From Haliea sp963974125 (GTDB taxonomy: Bacteria > Pseudomonadota > Gammaproteobacteria > Pseudomonadales > Halieaceae): a DNA stretch of 64,000 bases. This document shows, one piece after another, positions 34,995-44,440 of the stretch. Within the stretch, counting starts at the first letter, position 1. The number at the start of each line of letters is the position of its first letter. Where the stretch lies: assembly GCA_963974125.1 (NCBI GenBank), contig CAXBCH010000011.1:44485-108484 (forward strand), given 5' to 3'. The position numbers and the translations under genes were made by a program. The notes under the pieces were generated by a model. That model was not told where the DNA came from, searched no databases, and saw only the letters and a list, made by a program, of their open reading frames with translations.

Positions 34995-35768
34995 TCAAGG
35001 CTTCCAGGGCACGCCATTGATATGTCCACCGCCGTCGACATACAGGGTATTGCCGGTCATGTAGCGTGAGCCCTCGCTGGCGAGAAACAGAACCACCGGC
35101 GCAATATCCTGTTCCGGGTCGCCACTGTAGCCCATGGGAATCATCTTCTGGATCCCGGCCATCATCTCCGGCATTTCCGCCATCCGCGCCTTGAATGCCG
35201 GCGTCGCCGCCCCCGGGCAGATCGCGTTGCAGGTGATGCCGTCCCTGCCCCACTCCACCGCCGCCGTGCGCGTCAGGGTGCGCACCGCTTCCTTGGCACA
35301 GTTGTAATCCACCGTGCCGGCGTGGGCATTGACGCCGTTCAGCGAGCACATGTTGATGATCCTGCCCCAGTGCTGCGCCGCCATGACCGGATACACCGCC
35401 TGCATGGCGGCCAGCACCGCGTGAAAGCCTGCCGTCATCGAGCCGGCGAGCCGCTCATCGCTGATGCCGCTGACACTGGTGGCACCGCTGCCGGTGGGAT
35501 AGGCGTTGTTGACCAGTACATCCACGCGACCGAATTCGCTCAAGGTTCGCTCGACCATGGCGCGCACGCTGGCCAGGTCGCCAACGTCGGTCTCGATGAA
35601 GCGCCCCTGGCCGCCGAGGTCGGCCAGCGAGTCGGCAACGGCCTGGCCGCGCTGCCGATCTATTTCGGCTACCACCACGGTCCAGCCGGCACGGGCAAAA
35701 CTGCGGGCAACGCCCTCGCCGATGCCGCCACCGGCGCCGGTAATGATCACGATCTCAGGGTTGTGCAT
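34995..35768 (-). CDS. Short-chain dehydrogenase/reductase (SDR)
   Basis: A 257-residue classical SDR. The cofactor loop is VIITGAGGGIGEGVARSFA, VLVNNAYPTG is the NNA motif, and IINMCSLNGVNAHAGTVDYNCAK supplies the Ser-Tyr-Lys catalytic set. The C-terminal GNTLYVDGGGHINGVPW is typical. It is downstream of the MFS gene by 14 bp and forms a three-gene unit with that transporter and another SDR. The FabG-like pattern does not by itself fix the substrate. Confidence 0.9.
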   Translation of the reverse strand: MHNPEIVIITGAGGGIGEGVARSFARAGWTVVVAEIDRQRGQAVADSLADLGGQGRFIETDVGDLASVRAMVERTLSEFGRVDVLVNNAYPTGSGATSVSGISDERLAGSMTAGFHAVLAAMQAVYPVMAAQHWGRIINMCSLNGVNAHAGTVDYNCAKEAVRTLTRTAAVEWGRDGITCNAICPGAATPAFKARMAEMPEMMAGIQKMIPMGYSGDPEQDIAPVVLFLASEGSRYMTGNTLYVDGGGHINGVPWKP

Positions 35769-35782
35769 GATTCAGCTCCTGC

Positions 35783-36994
35783 TCAGATGGATTTCACTGC
35801 CGCCGGCATGCGAATCATCGGCAGCAGCACCAGACCCACCAGCAGCGCCACCACAAAGCCGAGAAACGCACCGCTGTAGCTGCCGGTGGCATCACGCACC
35901 AGTCCCGCCAGCGGCGGACCGAGCAGGGTCATCGGCATGATCACGGGGTTCATCATGCCCATCACCCGACCGTAGTTGGCGGCGCCGAACAGCACCGCCA
36001 GCAAGGCCCCCCAGACTGGCAGCATGCCACCGGCGGCAAGACCGATACTGATACTGCCAAACAGCAGCATGCTGTAGCTGCCGCCGACGACGTAGAACAC
36101 CAGCCCGGCGATCACCAGGGCCATGGACGCAGCGAGTCCGGCCCGCAGGTCGACCCGGTCGGCAATGGCGCCGAAGCCCAGCTTGCCGGCGATGCCGGCC
36201 AGTGCGATCGCGGAAATCAGAAAGGCTGCCCGCTCCGGTGTCGAACCGGCATCCAGGGCAAAGGGCGCCAGGTTGGCCAGCAGCGCGGAATAGACGCCGA
36301 ACAGCAGGCTGATGGAGAGTGCCACCAACCAGAAGTTGCGCTCCCGCAGCAGCGCGGCCGTGGACAGGGGCGGCGGCAGCGGGCCGCTGCTTGCCGGTGG
36401 CGCATCGCCATCTGGATGCAGGCCCCGATCGGCGGGCCGGTTGGCAACCAGCCAGACCGCGGGCAGGGTCAGAAGCAGGGAACCGAGACCGAGCATCCGC
36501 AGGGCGCTGCGCCACTCGAAACTGTCGATCAGCCACTGCACCAGCGGCGGGAACACGAAGCCGCCGACCGAGGTCCCGACGGCAGCAATACCCAGGGCCA
36601 TGCCGCGGCGACGGCTGAACCAGCGCGCCAGCAGGGTCGACGTCGTCAGCGGCCCCAGCAGATTGATACCCAGCATCATCAGGGCAGCATAGATGATCGG
36701 CACCTGCCAGCTGGCAGTGGTGAAGGACAGCAGTATGTAGCCCAGGGCAAGGCCCGCCGCGCCCAGGAACATCATCAGCCGCAGCGACCAGCGGTCGATC
36801 AGGCTGCCCATGAAGGGCGACAGCAGGCCACCCGCCAGGGTCATGCCGGTAATGCCCAGCATCATGGTCATGCGGCTGGCGTCGAAGGCTGCGCCCAGTG
36901 GCACCGCCACCACACTGTAGGAATACATGATGGCCCCACTGCTGACCATCAACACAAGGAACGCGGCACCGACCAGTAACCAGCCGTAGAACAT
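35783..36994 (-). CDS. Major facilitator superfamily transporter
   Basis: A 403-residue protein with about twelve hydrophobic segments, beginning FYGWLLVGAAFLVLMVSSGA. The loop between segments 2 and 3 (GSLIDRWSLRLMMFLGA) carries the MFS-like GxxxDR signature, and RRRGMALGIAAVGTSVGGFV is the later conserved region; a charged central loop separates the halves. This resembles the monocarboxylate/oxalate-formate branch, suggesting an organic-acid substrate. The start at 36994 is supported by GGGAG about 7 bp upstream rather than the ATG 11 codons earlier. It is flanked closely by SDR genes on the same strand (14 and 13 bp). Confidence 0.9.
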   Translation of the reverse strand: MFYGWLLVGAAFLVLMVSSGAIMYSYSVVAVPLGAAFDASRMTMMLGITGMTLAGGLLSPFMGSLIDRWSLRLMMFLGAAGLALGYILLSFTTASWQVPIIYAALMMLGINLLGPLTTSTLLARWFSRRRGMALGIAAVGTSVGGFVFPPLVQWLIDSFEWRSALRMLGLGSLLLTLPAVWLVANRPADRGLHPDGDAPPASSGPLPPPLSTAALLRERNFWLVALSISLLFGVYSALLANLAPFALDAGSTPERAAFLISAIALAGIAGKLGFGAIADRVDLRAGLAASMALVIAGLVFYVVGGSYSMLLFGSISIGLAAGGMLPVWGALLAVLFGAANYGRVMGMMNPVIMPMTLLGPPLAGLVRDATGSYSGAFLGFVVALLVGLVLLPMIRMPAAVKSI

Positions 36995-37007
36995 TAGGAG
37001 ACTCCCC

Positions 37008-37799
37008 TCAAACCGGCATGTACTCACCGCCGTTCACATCCAGTCCGGCGCCGGTGACCACGCGCGCATAATCCGAGGCCAGGAACACCGCGGCCTTGGC
37101 ACAGTCACCGTCGTCGGGAATGTGCCCCAGGGGTATGTTGCGGGTGACCTCGGCGATGAGCTCTTCCTGCGGGCGCCCACTGGCCTGGGCCTGCCAGTCA
37201 AAATAACCCGCGACCGCCGGTCCCCACATCCAGCCCATGTGGCAGCTGTTGACCCGGATATTGTCCTTCCCCAGCTCCAGCGCCAGATGCTTGGTGGCAT
37301 TGCGCAGCGCCGATTTGGAGGCGCCATAGCCTCCCTGGGTCGCCAGCGGCTTGTGCTCCACCATGGTGGCGATCATGACGATGGCACCGCCGCCACCGGC
37401 GCGCAGATGCGGTATGCAGGCCTGGGTCAGCTGCATGGTGCCGAAGAAGTTGACCTCCATGCTGCGGCGCCAGCCGTCCAGGTCTGCCTCCGCGATGGGT
37501 TCGAAATTGCCGGGGTCATAGGCGCTGTTGAACAGCACATCGATGCGGCCAAAGGCTTCCATGGTGGCGCTGGCGAGTGCCTCGCACTGGTGCTTGTCGG
37601 CGATATCCGTCACTACTTTCAGGGTGCGGGTGCCGAGGCCGAGGGCCTCGATCTCAGCCTCGGCGGTATCCAGCTTGGCCGGGGTGCGGGCCGCCAGCAC
37701 CACGCCCGCGGCGCCCTCGCGGGCAGCCAGGGTGGACAGCTCCTGGCCCAGACCCGGACCAATCCCGGAAACAATCACGATCTTGTCTTTCAGCAGCAT
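37008..37799 (-). CDS. Short-chain dehydrogenase/reductase (SDR)
   Basis: A 263-residue SDR. The cofactor region is IVIVSGIGPGLGQELSTLAA (TGxxxGxG replaced by SGxGPGLG), with FNSAYDPGNF where NNAG is usual. The catalytic segment is MIATMVEHKPLATQGGYGASKSA, with threonine at the position usually held by serine. The tail SCHMGWMWGPAVAGYFDWQA is distinctive of a poorly characterised SDR subgroup seen in actinobacterial and marine steroid-type clusters. The start at 37799 has GAGGAG 9 bp upstream. It is the first gene of the SDR-MFS-SDR unit. Activity is plausible but unproven because of the Ser-to-Thr change. Confidence 0.87.
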   Translation of the reverse strand: MLLKDKIVIVSGIGPGLGQELSTLAAREGAAGVVLAARTPAKLDTAEAEIEALGLGTRTLKVVTDIADKHQCEALASATMEAFGRIDVLFNSAYDPGNFEPIAEADLDGWRRSMEVNFFGTMQLTQACIPHLRAGGGGAIVMIATMVEHKPLATQGGYGASKSALRNATKHLALELGKDNIRVNSCHMGWMWGPAVAGYFDWQAQASGRPQEELIAEVTRNIPLGHIPDDGDCAKAAVFLASDYARVVTGAGLDVNGGEYMPV

Positions 37800-37957
37800 G
37801 ACAGACACTCCTCGGTTCTTATCGTTGGCAGGCAATGGAGCTCGATTCTGGCCGCTGGAGGATGTGGGCGCAATGCAGGAGCCGAGGTAGCGGGAACTGG
37901 TGCAGCAGATCGAACCGGGAACGGCGCCCGGCCGGCACTGGCGCGGAACCGGGGATA

Positions 37958-40900
37958 TCAGGCGTAGTGCAGGGCGACGCGGTCGTTGCCGACACAGTCC
38001 CGCAGCTGCTGCAGGAGATCGTCGCTGGGCACCACGGACCAGCGCTCGCCCAGGCGCACCCGGGCGCGATTGCGGGGCTGGCGATACAGCAGCGACACCG
38101 GGCAGCTGCCACCACCGGCACCCTCCAGGGTCCGGGCCAGGCGCTCGGCCAGCTTCTCGTCCAGCATGTCCTGCCAGACCTCGATGGTGAGCTCGGCGGC
38201 GAAGGATTGCCGCGCCTCAAGCAGGCTGCGAACCTCCTTGGCACGGACCGACAGGCCGCCGGAGTAATCGTCATGGGCAACGCTGCCCTCGACAATCACG
38301 ATCTGGTCCTTGGCCAGGATCTCGCGTTTCTCATTGAAGGTGTCGGCGTAGACCGTGACCTCGATACGCGCGCTGCGATCATCGAGCTGGAGGATGGCCA
38401 TGGTGTCGCCGCGCCGGGTCTTCATGGTCCGCGACGCCACCACCAGCCCCGCCAGCATCTGCGTACCCTGCTTGTCCGCACGCAGGTCGGCGATGCGGGT
38501 GGGCGCGAACTTGCGTACCTCCTGTTCGTACTCGTCAATGGGGTGGCCGGTCACATACAGACCCAGCGTGTCCTTTTCGCCACCCAGGCGCTCGCGCCCG
38601 CTCCAGGGACGCACTGCACGGAACCCGGCATAGACGTCACCCTCGGCACTGACCGGCCCCGGCACCACTTCGCCGAACAGATCCGCCATGCCGCTGTCCC
38701 GGTTGCTGGCGCTCTGCTCCGCGGTCTTCAGCGCATCGTCCAGTGCCGCCATGAGCACCCAGCGCTCCACCCCGAGGCTGTCGAAGGCGCCGGCGCGAAT
38801 CAGCGCCTCTATCGCGCGGCGATTGACCTTGCGCGGATCCGTGCGGATGCAGAAATCGAACAGGTCCCGGAACGGGCCGCCCTCCTGCCGGGCCCGCAAC
38901 AGATTTTCCACCGGCCCTTCGCCAAGCCCCTTGATCGCCCCCAGGCCATAGATGATGTCGTTGTCGGCATCCACCGTGAACATGTACTGGCCTTCGTTGA
39001 CATCGGGCAGGCGCAGTGCCAGCTTCATCGCCCGGCACTCCTCCACGAACACCACGATCTTGTCGGTGTTCTGCAGTTCCGAGCTCATTACCGCCGCCAT
39101 GAAGTGCGCGGGATAGTGGGTCTTGAGCCAGGCGGTCTGGTAGGACACCAGCGCATAGGCGGCGGAGTGGGACTTGTTGAAACCGTAGCCGGCAAACTTT
39201 TCCACCAGGTCGAAGATCCTGATCGCCAGCTCGCCATCCACGCCCTTGTCGCGCGCGCCCTGCTCGAACACCGCGCGCTGCTTGGCCATCTCCTCGGGTT
39301 TCTTCTTGCCCATGGCCCGGCGCAGCAGGTCGGCCTCGCCCAGGCTGTAGCCGGCCAGCTCCTGGGCTATCTGCATCACCTGCTCCTGGTACAGGATGAT
39401 GCCGTAGGTAGGCTCCAGGATCGGTTGCAGCAGGGGGTGCTGGTACTGGGCATCGGGGAACGAAATGGCCTCGCGTCCATGCTTGCGATTGATGAAGTTG
39501 TCGACCATGCCCGACTGCAGCGGCCCCGGGCGGAACAGGGCCACCAGGGCAATGATGTCTTCGAAGCAATCCGGCTGCAGGCGCTTGATCAGATCCTTCA
39601 TGCCGCGGGATTCGAGCTGGAACACAGCGGTGGTTTCCGCCGCCTGCAGCAGCTTGAACGTGGGTTGGTCGTCCAGGGGAATATGCGCGATATCCAGCGC
39701 CGCCTCGCCCTGGCCGCCGCGCACCGCATTGATCATGCGCACCGCCCAGTCGATGATGGTCAGGGTACGCAGGCCGAGGAAGTCGAACTTGACCAGCCCC
39801 GCTTCCTCGACGTCATTCTTGTCGTACTGGGTCACCAGGCCGGCGCCGGTCTCGTCGCAGTACAAGGGCGAAAAATCGGTGAGCTTCGAGGGCGCGATCA
39901 CCACACCACCGGCGTGCTTGCCGACGCCGCGGGTAATGCCCTCCAGCTGCAGGGCCATGTCCCAGATTTCCAGGGCCTGGCTGTCTTCCTCAAGGAAGCT
40001 GCGCAGCACCTCCTCCTGTTCCAGCGCCTTCGCCAGGGTCATGCCCACTTCGAAGGGAATCATCTTCGACAGCTTGTCCGCCAGGCTATAGGGCCTGCCC
40101 TGCACCCGCGCCACATCGCGTACCACCGCCTTCGCGGCCATGGTGCCAAAGGTAATGATCTGGGATACCGCCTCGCGGCCATAGGTCTCGGCCACATAGT
40201 CGATCACGTGGTCGCGCTTCTCCATGCAGAAGTCGACATCGAAATCGGGCATGGACACCCGCTCCGGGTTCAGGAAGCGCTCGAACAGCAGGTCGTACTG
40301 CAGCGGATCGAGGTCGGTAATCTCGAGGGCATAGGCGACCAGCGAGCCGGCGCCGGAGCCGCGTCCGGGCCCTACCGGGATCTCCTGCTGCTTGGCCCAG
40401 CGAATGAAGTCCATCACGATCAGGAAGTAGCCCGGAAAGCCCATCTGGACGATGGTTTCCAGTTCAAAGTCCAGCCGCGCCCGGTACTCGGCCTGCTTGC
40501 CGGCGAATTCCGCAGAGTTCAGATCGAAAAGTGTCGCCAGGCGCCGATCCAGACCCTCATGGGAGAGCTGGCGAAAATACTCGTCCATGGTAAGACCGGC
40601 AGGCACCGGATAGTCCGGCAGATAGGGCTTGCCCAGTTCCAGTACCAGGTTGCAGCGCCGGGCGATCTCGACGCTGTTGGCGAGGGCCTCGGGAATGTCG
40701 GCAAACAGCTCGGCCATTTCCCCGGGCGTTCGCAGGTACTGCTGCTCCGTGTAGGCGCGAGCCCGGCGTGGATCGTCCAGGGTCCGGCCCTCGCGGATAC
40801 AGACCCGGGCTTCGTGGGCCTCGAATTCGCTGGCATCGAGAAAGCGCACATCGTTGGTGGCAACCACCGGGCACTGCAGTCGCGACGCCAGCTCCACGGC

Positions 40901-41446
40901 GGCGTGCAAATGGGTCTCGTCACCTTCGCGGCCGGTGCGGTGCAGCTCCAGATAGAAGCGCCCGGGATACAGTGACATCCAGTACCTGGCGCGCTCCTCG
41001 GCGAGGGCCGGGCGCTCGCCCAGCAGTGCCTGGCCGACATCGCCGGCGGCGCCGCAGGACAGTGCAATCAGGCCGTCGCTGCGCTCGGCCAGCCAGGCCT
41101 TGCGTACCCGGGCCACACCCAGGTGCTGGCCCTCGGTATAGGCCCGGGAAATCAGCACCGTGAGATTGCGATAGCCGGTGTCGTTCATGGCCAGCAGGCA
41201 CAAAGGATAGGCCCGCTCGGGATCGTCCTCGTCCAGTACCCGCAGATCCACCCCGAATATGGGCTTGACCCCGGCGGCGAAGGCTGCCTTGTACACCTTC
41301 ACCAGGGCATAGAAATTGCAAAGGTCGGTCACGCCAACCGCGGCCATTCCCAGTGCCGCGACCCGCTCGACCAGCGGCTTGACCCGCACCAGTCCGTCGA
41401 CCAGGGAATATTCAGTGTGCAGCCGCAGGTGTACGAAGTCAGTCAT
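37958..41446 (-). CDS. dnaE: DNA polymerase III alpha subunit
   Basis: A 1162-residue replicative polymerase, E. coli type (1160). Residues 1-270 are the PHP domain (FVHLRLHTEYSLVDGLVRVK). The catalytic aspartates lie in MPDFDVDFCMEKRDHVIDYV and VKFDFLGLRTLTI. GRGSGAGSLVAYALEITDLDP and KSHSAAYALVSYQTAWLKTH follow the family, and an OB-fold with a C-terminal tau-binding tail completes it. It is 9 bp downstream of rnhB at the end of the envelope operon, as in E. coli, but accA does not follow; an unrelated SDR cluster lies beyond a 158-bp gap with no recognisable gene. Confidence 0.98.
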   Translation of the reverse strand: MTDFVHLRLHTEYSLVDGLVRVKPLVERVAALGMAAVGVTDLCNFYALVKVYKAAFAAGVKPIFGVDLRVLDEDDPERAYPLCLLAMNDTGYRNLTVLISRAYTEGQHLGVARVRKAWLAERSDGLIALSCGAAGDVGQALLGERPALAEERARYWMSLYPGRFYLELHRTGREGDETHLHAAVELASRLQCPVVATNDVRFLDASEFEAHEARVCIREGRTLDDPRRARAYTEQQYLRTPGEMAELFADIPEALANSVEIARRCNLVLELGKPYLPDYPVPAGLTMDEYFRQLSHEGLDRRLATLFDLNSAEFAGKQAEYRARLDFELETIVQMGFPGYFLIVMDFIRWAKQQEIPVGPGRGSGAGSLVAYALEITDLDPLQYDLLFERFLNPERVSMPDFDVDFCMEKRDHVIDYVAETYGREAVSQIITFGTMAAKAVVRDVARVQGRPYSLADKLSKMIPFEVGMTLAKALEQEEVLRSFLEEDSQALEIWDMALQLEGITRGVGKHAGGVVIAPSKLTDFSPLYCDETGAGLVTQYDKNDVEEAGLVKFDFLGLRTLTIIDWAVRMINAVRGGQGEAALDIAHIPLDDQPTFKLLQAAETTAVFQLESRGMKDLIKRLQPDCFEDIIALVALFRPGPLQSGMVDNFINRKHGREAISFPDAQYQHPLLQPILEPTYGIILYQEQVMQIAQELAGYSLGEADLLRRAMGKKKPEEMAKQRAVFEQGARDKGVDGELAIRIFDLVEKFAGYGFNKSHSAAYALVSYQTAWLKTHYPAHFMAAVMSSELQNTDKIVVFVEECRAMKLALRLPDVNEGQYMFTVDADNDIIYGLGAIKGLGEGPVENLLRARQEGGPFRDLFDFCIRTDPRKVNRRAIEALIRAGAFDSLGVERWVLMAALDDALKTAEQSASNRDSGMADLFGEVVPGPVSAEGDVYAGFRAVRPWSGRERLGGEKDTLGLYVTGHPIDEYEQEVRKFAPTRIADLRADKQGTQMLAGLVVASRTMKTRRGDTMAILQLDDRSARIEVTVYADTFNEKREILAKDQIVIVEGSVAHDDYSGGLSVRAKEVRSLLEARQSFAAELTIEVWQDMLDEKLAERLARTLEGAGGGSCPVSLLYRQPRNRARVRLGERWSVVPSDDLLQQLRDCVGNDRVALHYA

Positions 41447-41455
41447 CGGGGCAGT

Positions 41456-42058
41456 TTACCCCGCGGGCGTCCCCGGCAACAGGGCTTTGACCGGCGCAAA
41501 GCTGCGCCGGTGTACCGGCGTCACCCCGAGCCTGCGCAGCGCCTGCAGATGGGCCGCCGTCGGGTAGCCCTTGTGGGCAGCAAAACCGTAGCCGGGATAC
41601 AGAGCGTCGAGGGCCACCAGCTCCCGGTCGCGCTGCACCTTGGCCAGGATGGAGGCGGCGGCGATCGCCGGCACCCTGTCATCGCCCCCGACGACAGGCT
41701 CGGAGCGGTAATCCCAGCGCGGCAGCCGGTTGCCATCCACCAGCACGCAGTCGGGCTGCGGGTCCAGCGCCCGCACCGCCCGGTGCATGGCCAGCAGGGA
41801 GGCCTGGAGGATATTGAGCGCATCGATCTCCGCCACCGAGGCCCGGGCGACCGCCCAGCCCAGGGCGTGTTCGCGGATCTGTGCGGCGAGCGCCTCGCGG
41901 CGGATGGGACTGAGCTTCTTCGAGTCCCGCAGACCCGGGATCGGTCGGGAAGGGTCGAGGATTACCGCCGCGGCGACCACGTCCCCGGCCAGCGGACCGC
42001 GGCCTACCTCGTCCACGCCGGCCAGACCGGGCGCGTGACAGTCAATGGTAAACAGCAT
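41456..42058 (-). CDS. rnhB: Ribonuclease HII
   Basis: A 200-residue RNase HII that removes ribonucleotides from DNA. The GVDEVGRGPLAGDVVAAAVI motif contains the first catalytic acidic residues, and VDGNRLP and AAASILAKVQRDRELVALD hold later ones; ALYPGYGFAAHKGYPTAAH is a conserved block. The start at 42058 is chosen because similarity begins just after it and the lpxB stop is 1 bp away; 30 upstream codons overlap lpxB and are unsupported. The ribosome site is weak, so coupled translation from lpxB is likely. Length matches the family. Confidence 0.95.
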   Translation of the reverse strand: MLFTIDCHAPGLAGVDEVGRGPLAGDVVAAAVILDPSRPIPGLRDSKKLSPIRREALAAQIREHALGWAVARASVAEIDALNILQASLLAMHRAVRALDPQPDCVLVDGNRLPRWDYRSEPVVGGDDRVPAIAAASILAKVQRDRELVALDALYPGYGFAAHKGYPTAAHLQALRRLGVTPVHRRSFAPVKALLPGTPAG

Positions 42059-42059
42059 G

Positions 42060-43214
42060 CTAATGAGCGCGATTCTCCAGCACGGCCGCAATGGCGTCTG
42101 CACAGCGTTCGCCAAAGCCCAGCGCCAGCGCCTGGTGAATGGAGGCAAAGGCCTGCTGCTGCTCCCGGGTAACGTGGGAGTTATAGAGCAGTGGCTGCAC
42201 GGCCGCCACCAGGGCCTCCACCGTTGCCGCCTCCTGGATCAACTCCGGCACCAGCGCCCTGCCTGCCAGAATATTCGGCAGCGCCGCAAAGGGCGTCTTC
42301 ACCAGCCGCGACACCAGGGCCCAGCTCAGCGGTGACATGCGATAGGCCACAGCCATTGGGCACTGTACCAGCAGTGCTTCCAGAGTCGCCGTACCGGATG
42401 CCAGCAGGACCGCGTCCGCGGCCATCATCACCTCCCGGGAACGACCCTCCACCAGGGTCAGGGGCAGCCCGGAATACGCGGGCAGCAGGGCCTGCAACTG
42501 CACCAGCCGCTCGGGGCTGGCAGCAGGCAGGACCAGGCGAAGCTCGGGGTCGGCCCGCGACAGACGTTGGGCCGTTGCCAGAAACAGTGGCGCCAGCAGC
42601 CCCACCTCGCCACCGCGACTTCCGGGCAACAGTGCCAGCAGGCGGCCCGTGGCGGGCAGTCCCAGGGCGGCGCGGGCGGCGGCACGGTCACTCTGGATGG
42701 GAATTTCATCGGCCAGCGGGTGGCCGACAAAGTCGGCGGCTATTGCGTGCTGCCGGTAGATGGCAGTCTCGAAAGGAAACAGGCACAGCATGCGGTCGAC
42801 AGCGCGGGCAATCTTGCGGATACGGCCCCGGCGCCAGGCCCAGACCGAAGGGCTGACCAGATGCGCCGTGGCAATCCCGGCCCGGCGCAGTTGCCACTCC
42901 AGCCGCAGGCAAAAATCCGGCGAGTCGATGCCGATGAAGATATCCGGTGGGTTGGCGAGAAAGTGCCGGTAGACGCTGCGGCGGATGCGCAACAGCTCCG
43001 GCAGGCGCTTGAGCGGCTCCACGAAGCCCATCACCGACAGGCGCTCCATGGGAAACAGGCTGTTGAGACCCTGGGCCTGCATCAATGGCCCGCCAATACC
43101 TTCTATCTGGAGTTCCGGATAGCGCTTGCGCAGGGCGGCAAGAAGCCTGGAGCCGAGAATGTCGCCGGAAGCTTCGCCCGCCAGCACACCAATGCGGAGG
43201 CTGTGCTCTGCCAC
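42060..43214 (-). CDS. lpxB: Lipid-A-disaccharide synthase
   Basis: A 384-residue GT-family enzyme that joins UDP-2,3-diacylglucosamine and lipid X into the lipid A disaccharide at the inner membrane. LRIGVLAGEASGDILGSRLL opens it, GIGGPLMQAQGLNSLFPME and SPSVWAWRRGRIRKIARAVD follow, and LLPGSRGGEV marks the sugar-nucleotide side. The start codon is GTG, overlapping the lpxA stop by one base (TAGTG), so it is coupled to lpxA. Length is as expected (382 in E. coli). Confidence 0.97.
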   Translation of the reverse strand: MAEHSLRIGVLAGEASGDILGSRLLAALRKRYPELQIEGIGGPLMQAQGLNSLFPMERLSVMGFVEPLKRLPELLRIRRSVYRHFLANPPDIFIGIDSPDFCLRLEWQLRRAGIATAHLVSPSVWAWRRGRIRKIARAVDRMLCLFPFETAIYRQHAIAADFVGHPLADEIPIQSDRAAARAALGLPATGRLLALLPGSRGGEVGLLAPLFLATAQRLSRADPELRLVLPAASPERLVQLQALLPAYSGLPLTLVEGRSREVMMAADAVLLASGTATLEALLVQCPMAVAYRMSPLSWALVSRLVKTPFAALPNILAGRALVPELIQEAATVEALVAAVQPLLYNSHVTREQQQAFASIHQALALGFGERCADAIAAVLENRAH

Positions 43215-43984
43215 TACCGTACGATACCGCGCTCCGAGGCGCGTATGGAGTCGATCATGACCTGCACTTCCGGCGTGTCACTGAGCATCGTTTCCAGCCT
43301 TTGAATCGCCAGTTCCAGGGTCAGCCCCTGGCGATAGACAATCTTGAACGCGCGCCGCAGCTGGCCGATGGCCTCCGACGAGAATCCCCGCCGGCGCAGG
43401 CCTTCAATATTAATGGTCTTGGCTTCCGCCGGTGCGCCGCTGACCGTGACATAGGCGGGCACATCCTTGCCGATCGCCGTACCCATGCCGCTGAAGCTGT
43501 GAGCGCCAATCTTGCAGAACTGATGCACCAGCGTATAGCCACTGAGAATTGCCCAGTCACCGATCTTGACGTGTCCCGCGAGCGCGGTGTTGTTCACCAG
43601 GATCGTGTGATCACCGATCACCGAATCGTGGCCGATGTGCACATAAGCCATGATGAGATTGTTGTTGCCTATTGTGGTCTCTGAGCGGTCCTGCACGGTA
43701 CCGCGATGAATGGTCACGTTCTCGCGGATAATGTTGTTGTCGCCGATCACCAGATAGGTGGGTTCATCCCGGTACTTGAGATCCGGGGTGGCCTCGCCGA
43801 TGGTGGAAAACTGGTAGATGTGATTGCCGGCGCCAATCCGGGTGGGTCCCTTGATCACGACATGGGATTCAATCTTGCAGCCGGGGCCTATCTCCACTTC
43901 CGGACCGATCAGGGTCCAGGGGCCCACCTCGACGTCGTCGGCGACGCGGGCAGAGGGATCGACGATGGCCTGGCTGTGGATCAT
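43214..43984 (-). CDS. lpxA: UDP-N-acetylglucosamine acyltransferase
   Basis: A 256-residue left-handed beta-helix acyltransferase, first step of lipid A synthesis. Repeated hexapeptides begin near residue 5 (IHSQAIVDPSARVADDVEVG), and VNNTALAGHVKIGDWAILSG-YTLVHQFCKIG includes the catalytic-histidine region. The C-terminal helical part begins GLRRRGFSSEAIGQLRRAFK. Length is close to the usual 255-265. It starts 3 bp after the fabZ stop and overlaps lpxB by one base. Confidence 0.97.
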   Translation of the reverse strand: MIHSQAIVDPSARVADDVEVGPWTLIGPEVEIGPGCKIESHVVIKGPTRIGAGNHIYQFSTIGEATPDLKYRDEPTYLVIGDNNIIRENVTIHRGTVQDRSETTIGNNNLIMAYVHIGHDSVIGDHTILVNNTALAGHVKIGDWAILSGYTLVHQFCKIGAHSFSGMGTAIGKDVPAYVTVSGAPAEAKTINIEGLRRRGFSSEAIGQLRRAFKIVYRQGLTLELAIQRLETMLSDTPEVQVMIDSIRASERGIVR

Positions 43985-43987
43985 GGC

Positions 43988-44416
43988 TCAGCGGTCGGCA
44001 CAAAGGATCGTGGCGGAAGCGCAGAGCAAGCCATCCACATCGGAACTCACGGCGAACTTCCAGATGCCGCGCCGATCGGAGAGAATCCTGGCCCGCAGCA
44101 TGACCTGGTCCCCGGGTACGCAGGGGCGCTTGAAGCGCAGGTCATCGGCGCCGACAAAGTAGTACATGGAACCATCGGCGGGCGTCTTGTTCATCGATTT
44201 GAAACCGAGAATACCGGCCGCCTGGGCCATGGCCTCCAGCAGCATGACGCCGGGAAAAACAGGCTGTTCGGGAAAGTGGCCGTTAAAGAACGGCTCGTTG
44301 ATGCTGAGGTTCTTGCAGGCAACAATGGACTCGCCCAGATTGAGTTCCAGCACTCTGTCCACCAACAGGAAAGGATAGCGGTGTGGCAGGTGCTTGCGTA
44401 TTTCCGAGATGTCCAT
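43988..44416 (-). CDS. fabZ: (3R)-hydroxyacyl-ACP dehydratase
   Basis: A 142-residue hot-dog-fold dehydratase of fatty-acid synthesis, supplying acyl-ACP for membrane lipids and lipid A. The catalytic histidine is in KHLPHRYPFLLVDRV and the glutamate region in FPEQPVFPGVMLLEAMAQAA. I give the ATG at 44416; a TTG two codons earlier (44422) has a better-spaced GGGGGA and could be the true start. It lies between lpxD and lpxA, the normal order. Length is typical (about 145-150). Confidence 0.95.
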   Translation of the reverse strand: MDISEIRKHLPHRYPFLLVDRVLELNLGESIVACKNLSINEPFFNGHFPEQPVFPGVMLLEAMAQAAGILGFKSMNKTPADGSMYYFVGADDLRFKRPCVPGDQVMLRARILSDRRGIWKFAVSSDVDGLLCASATILCADR

Positions 44417-44440
44417 GATCAAACTGCGGGTCCCCCAAGA

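Noticed and set aside
37835..40975. A 1046-codon plus-strand open frame antisense to dnaE
   Set aside because: High-GC shadow of dnaE: low-complexity His/Gln/Gly/Arg-rich translation, no family motif, while dnaE on the other strand is unambiguous.
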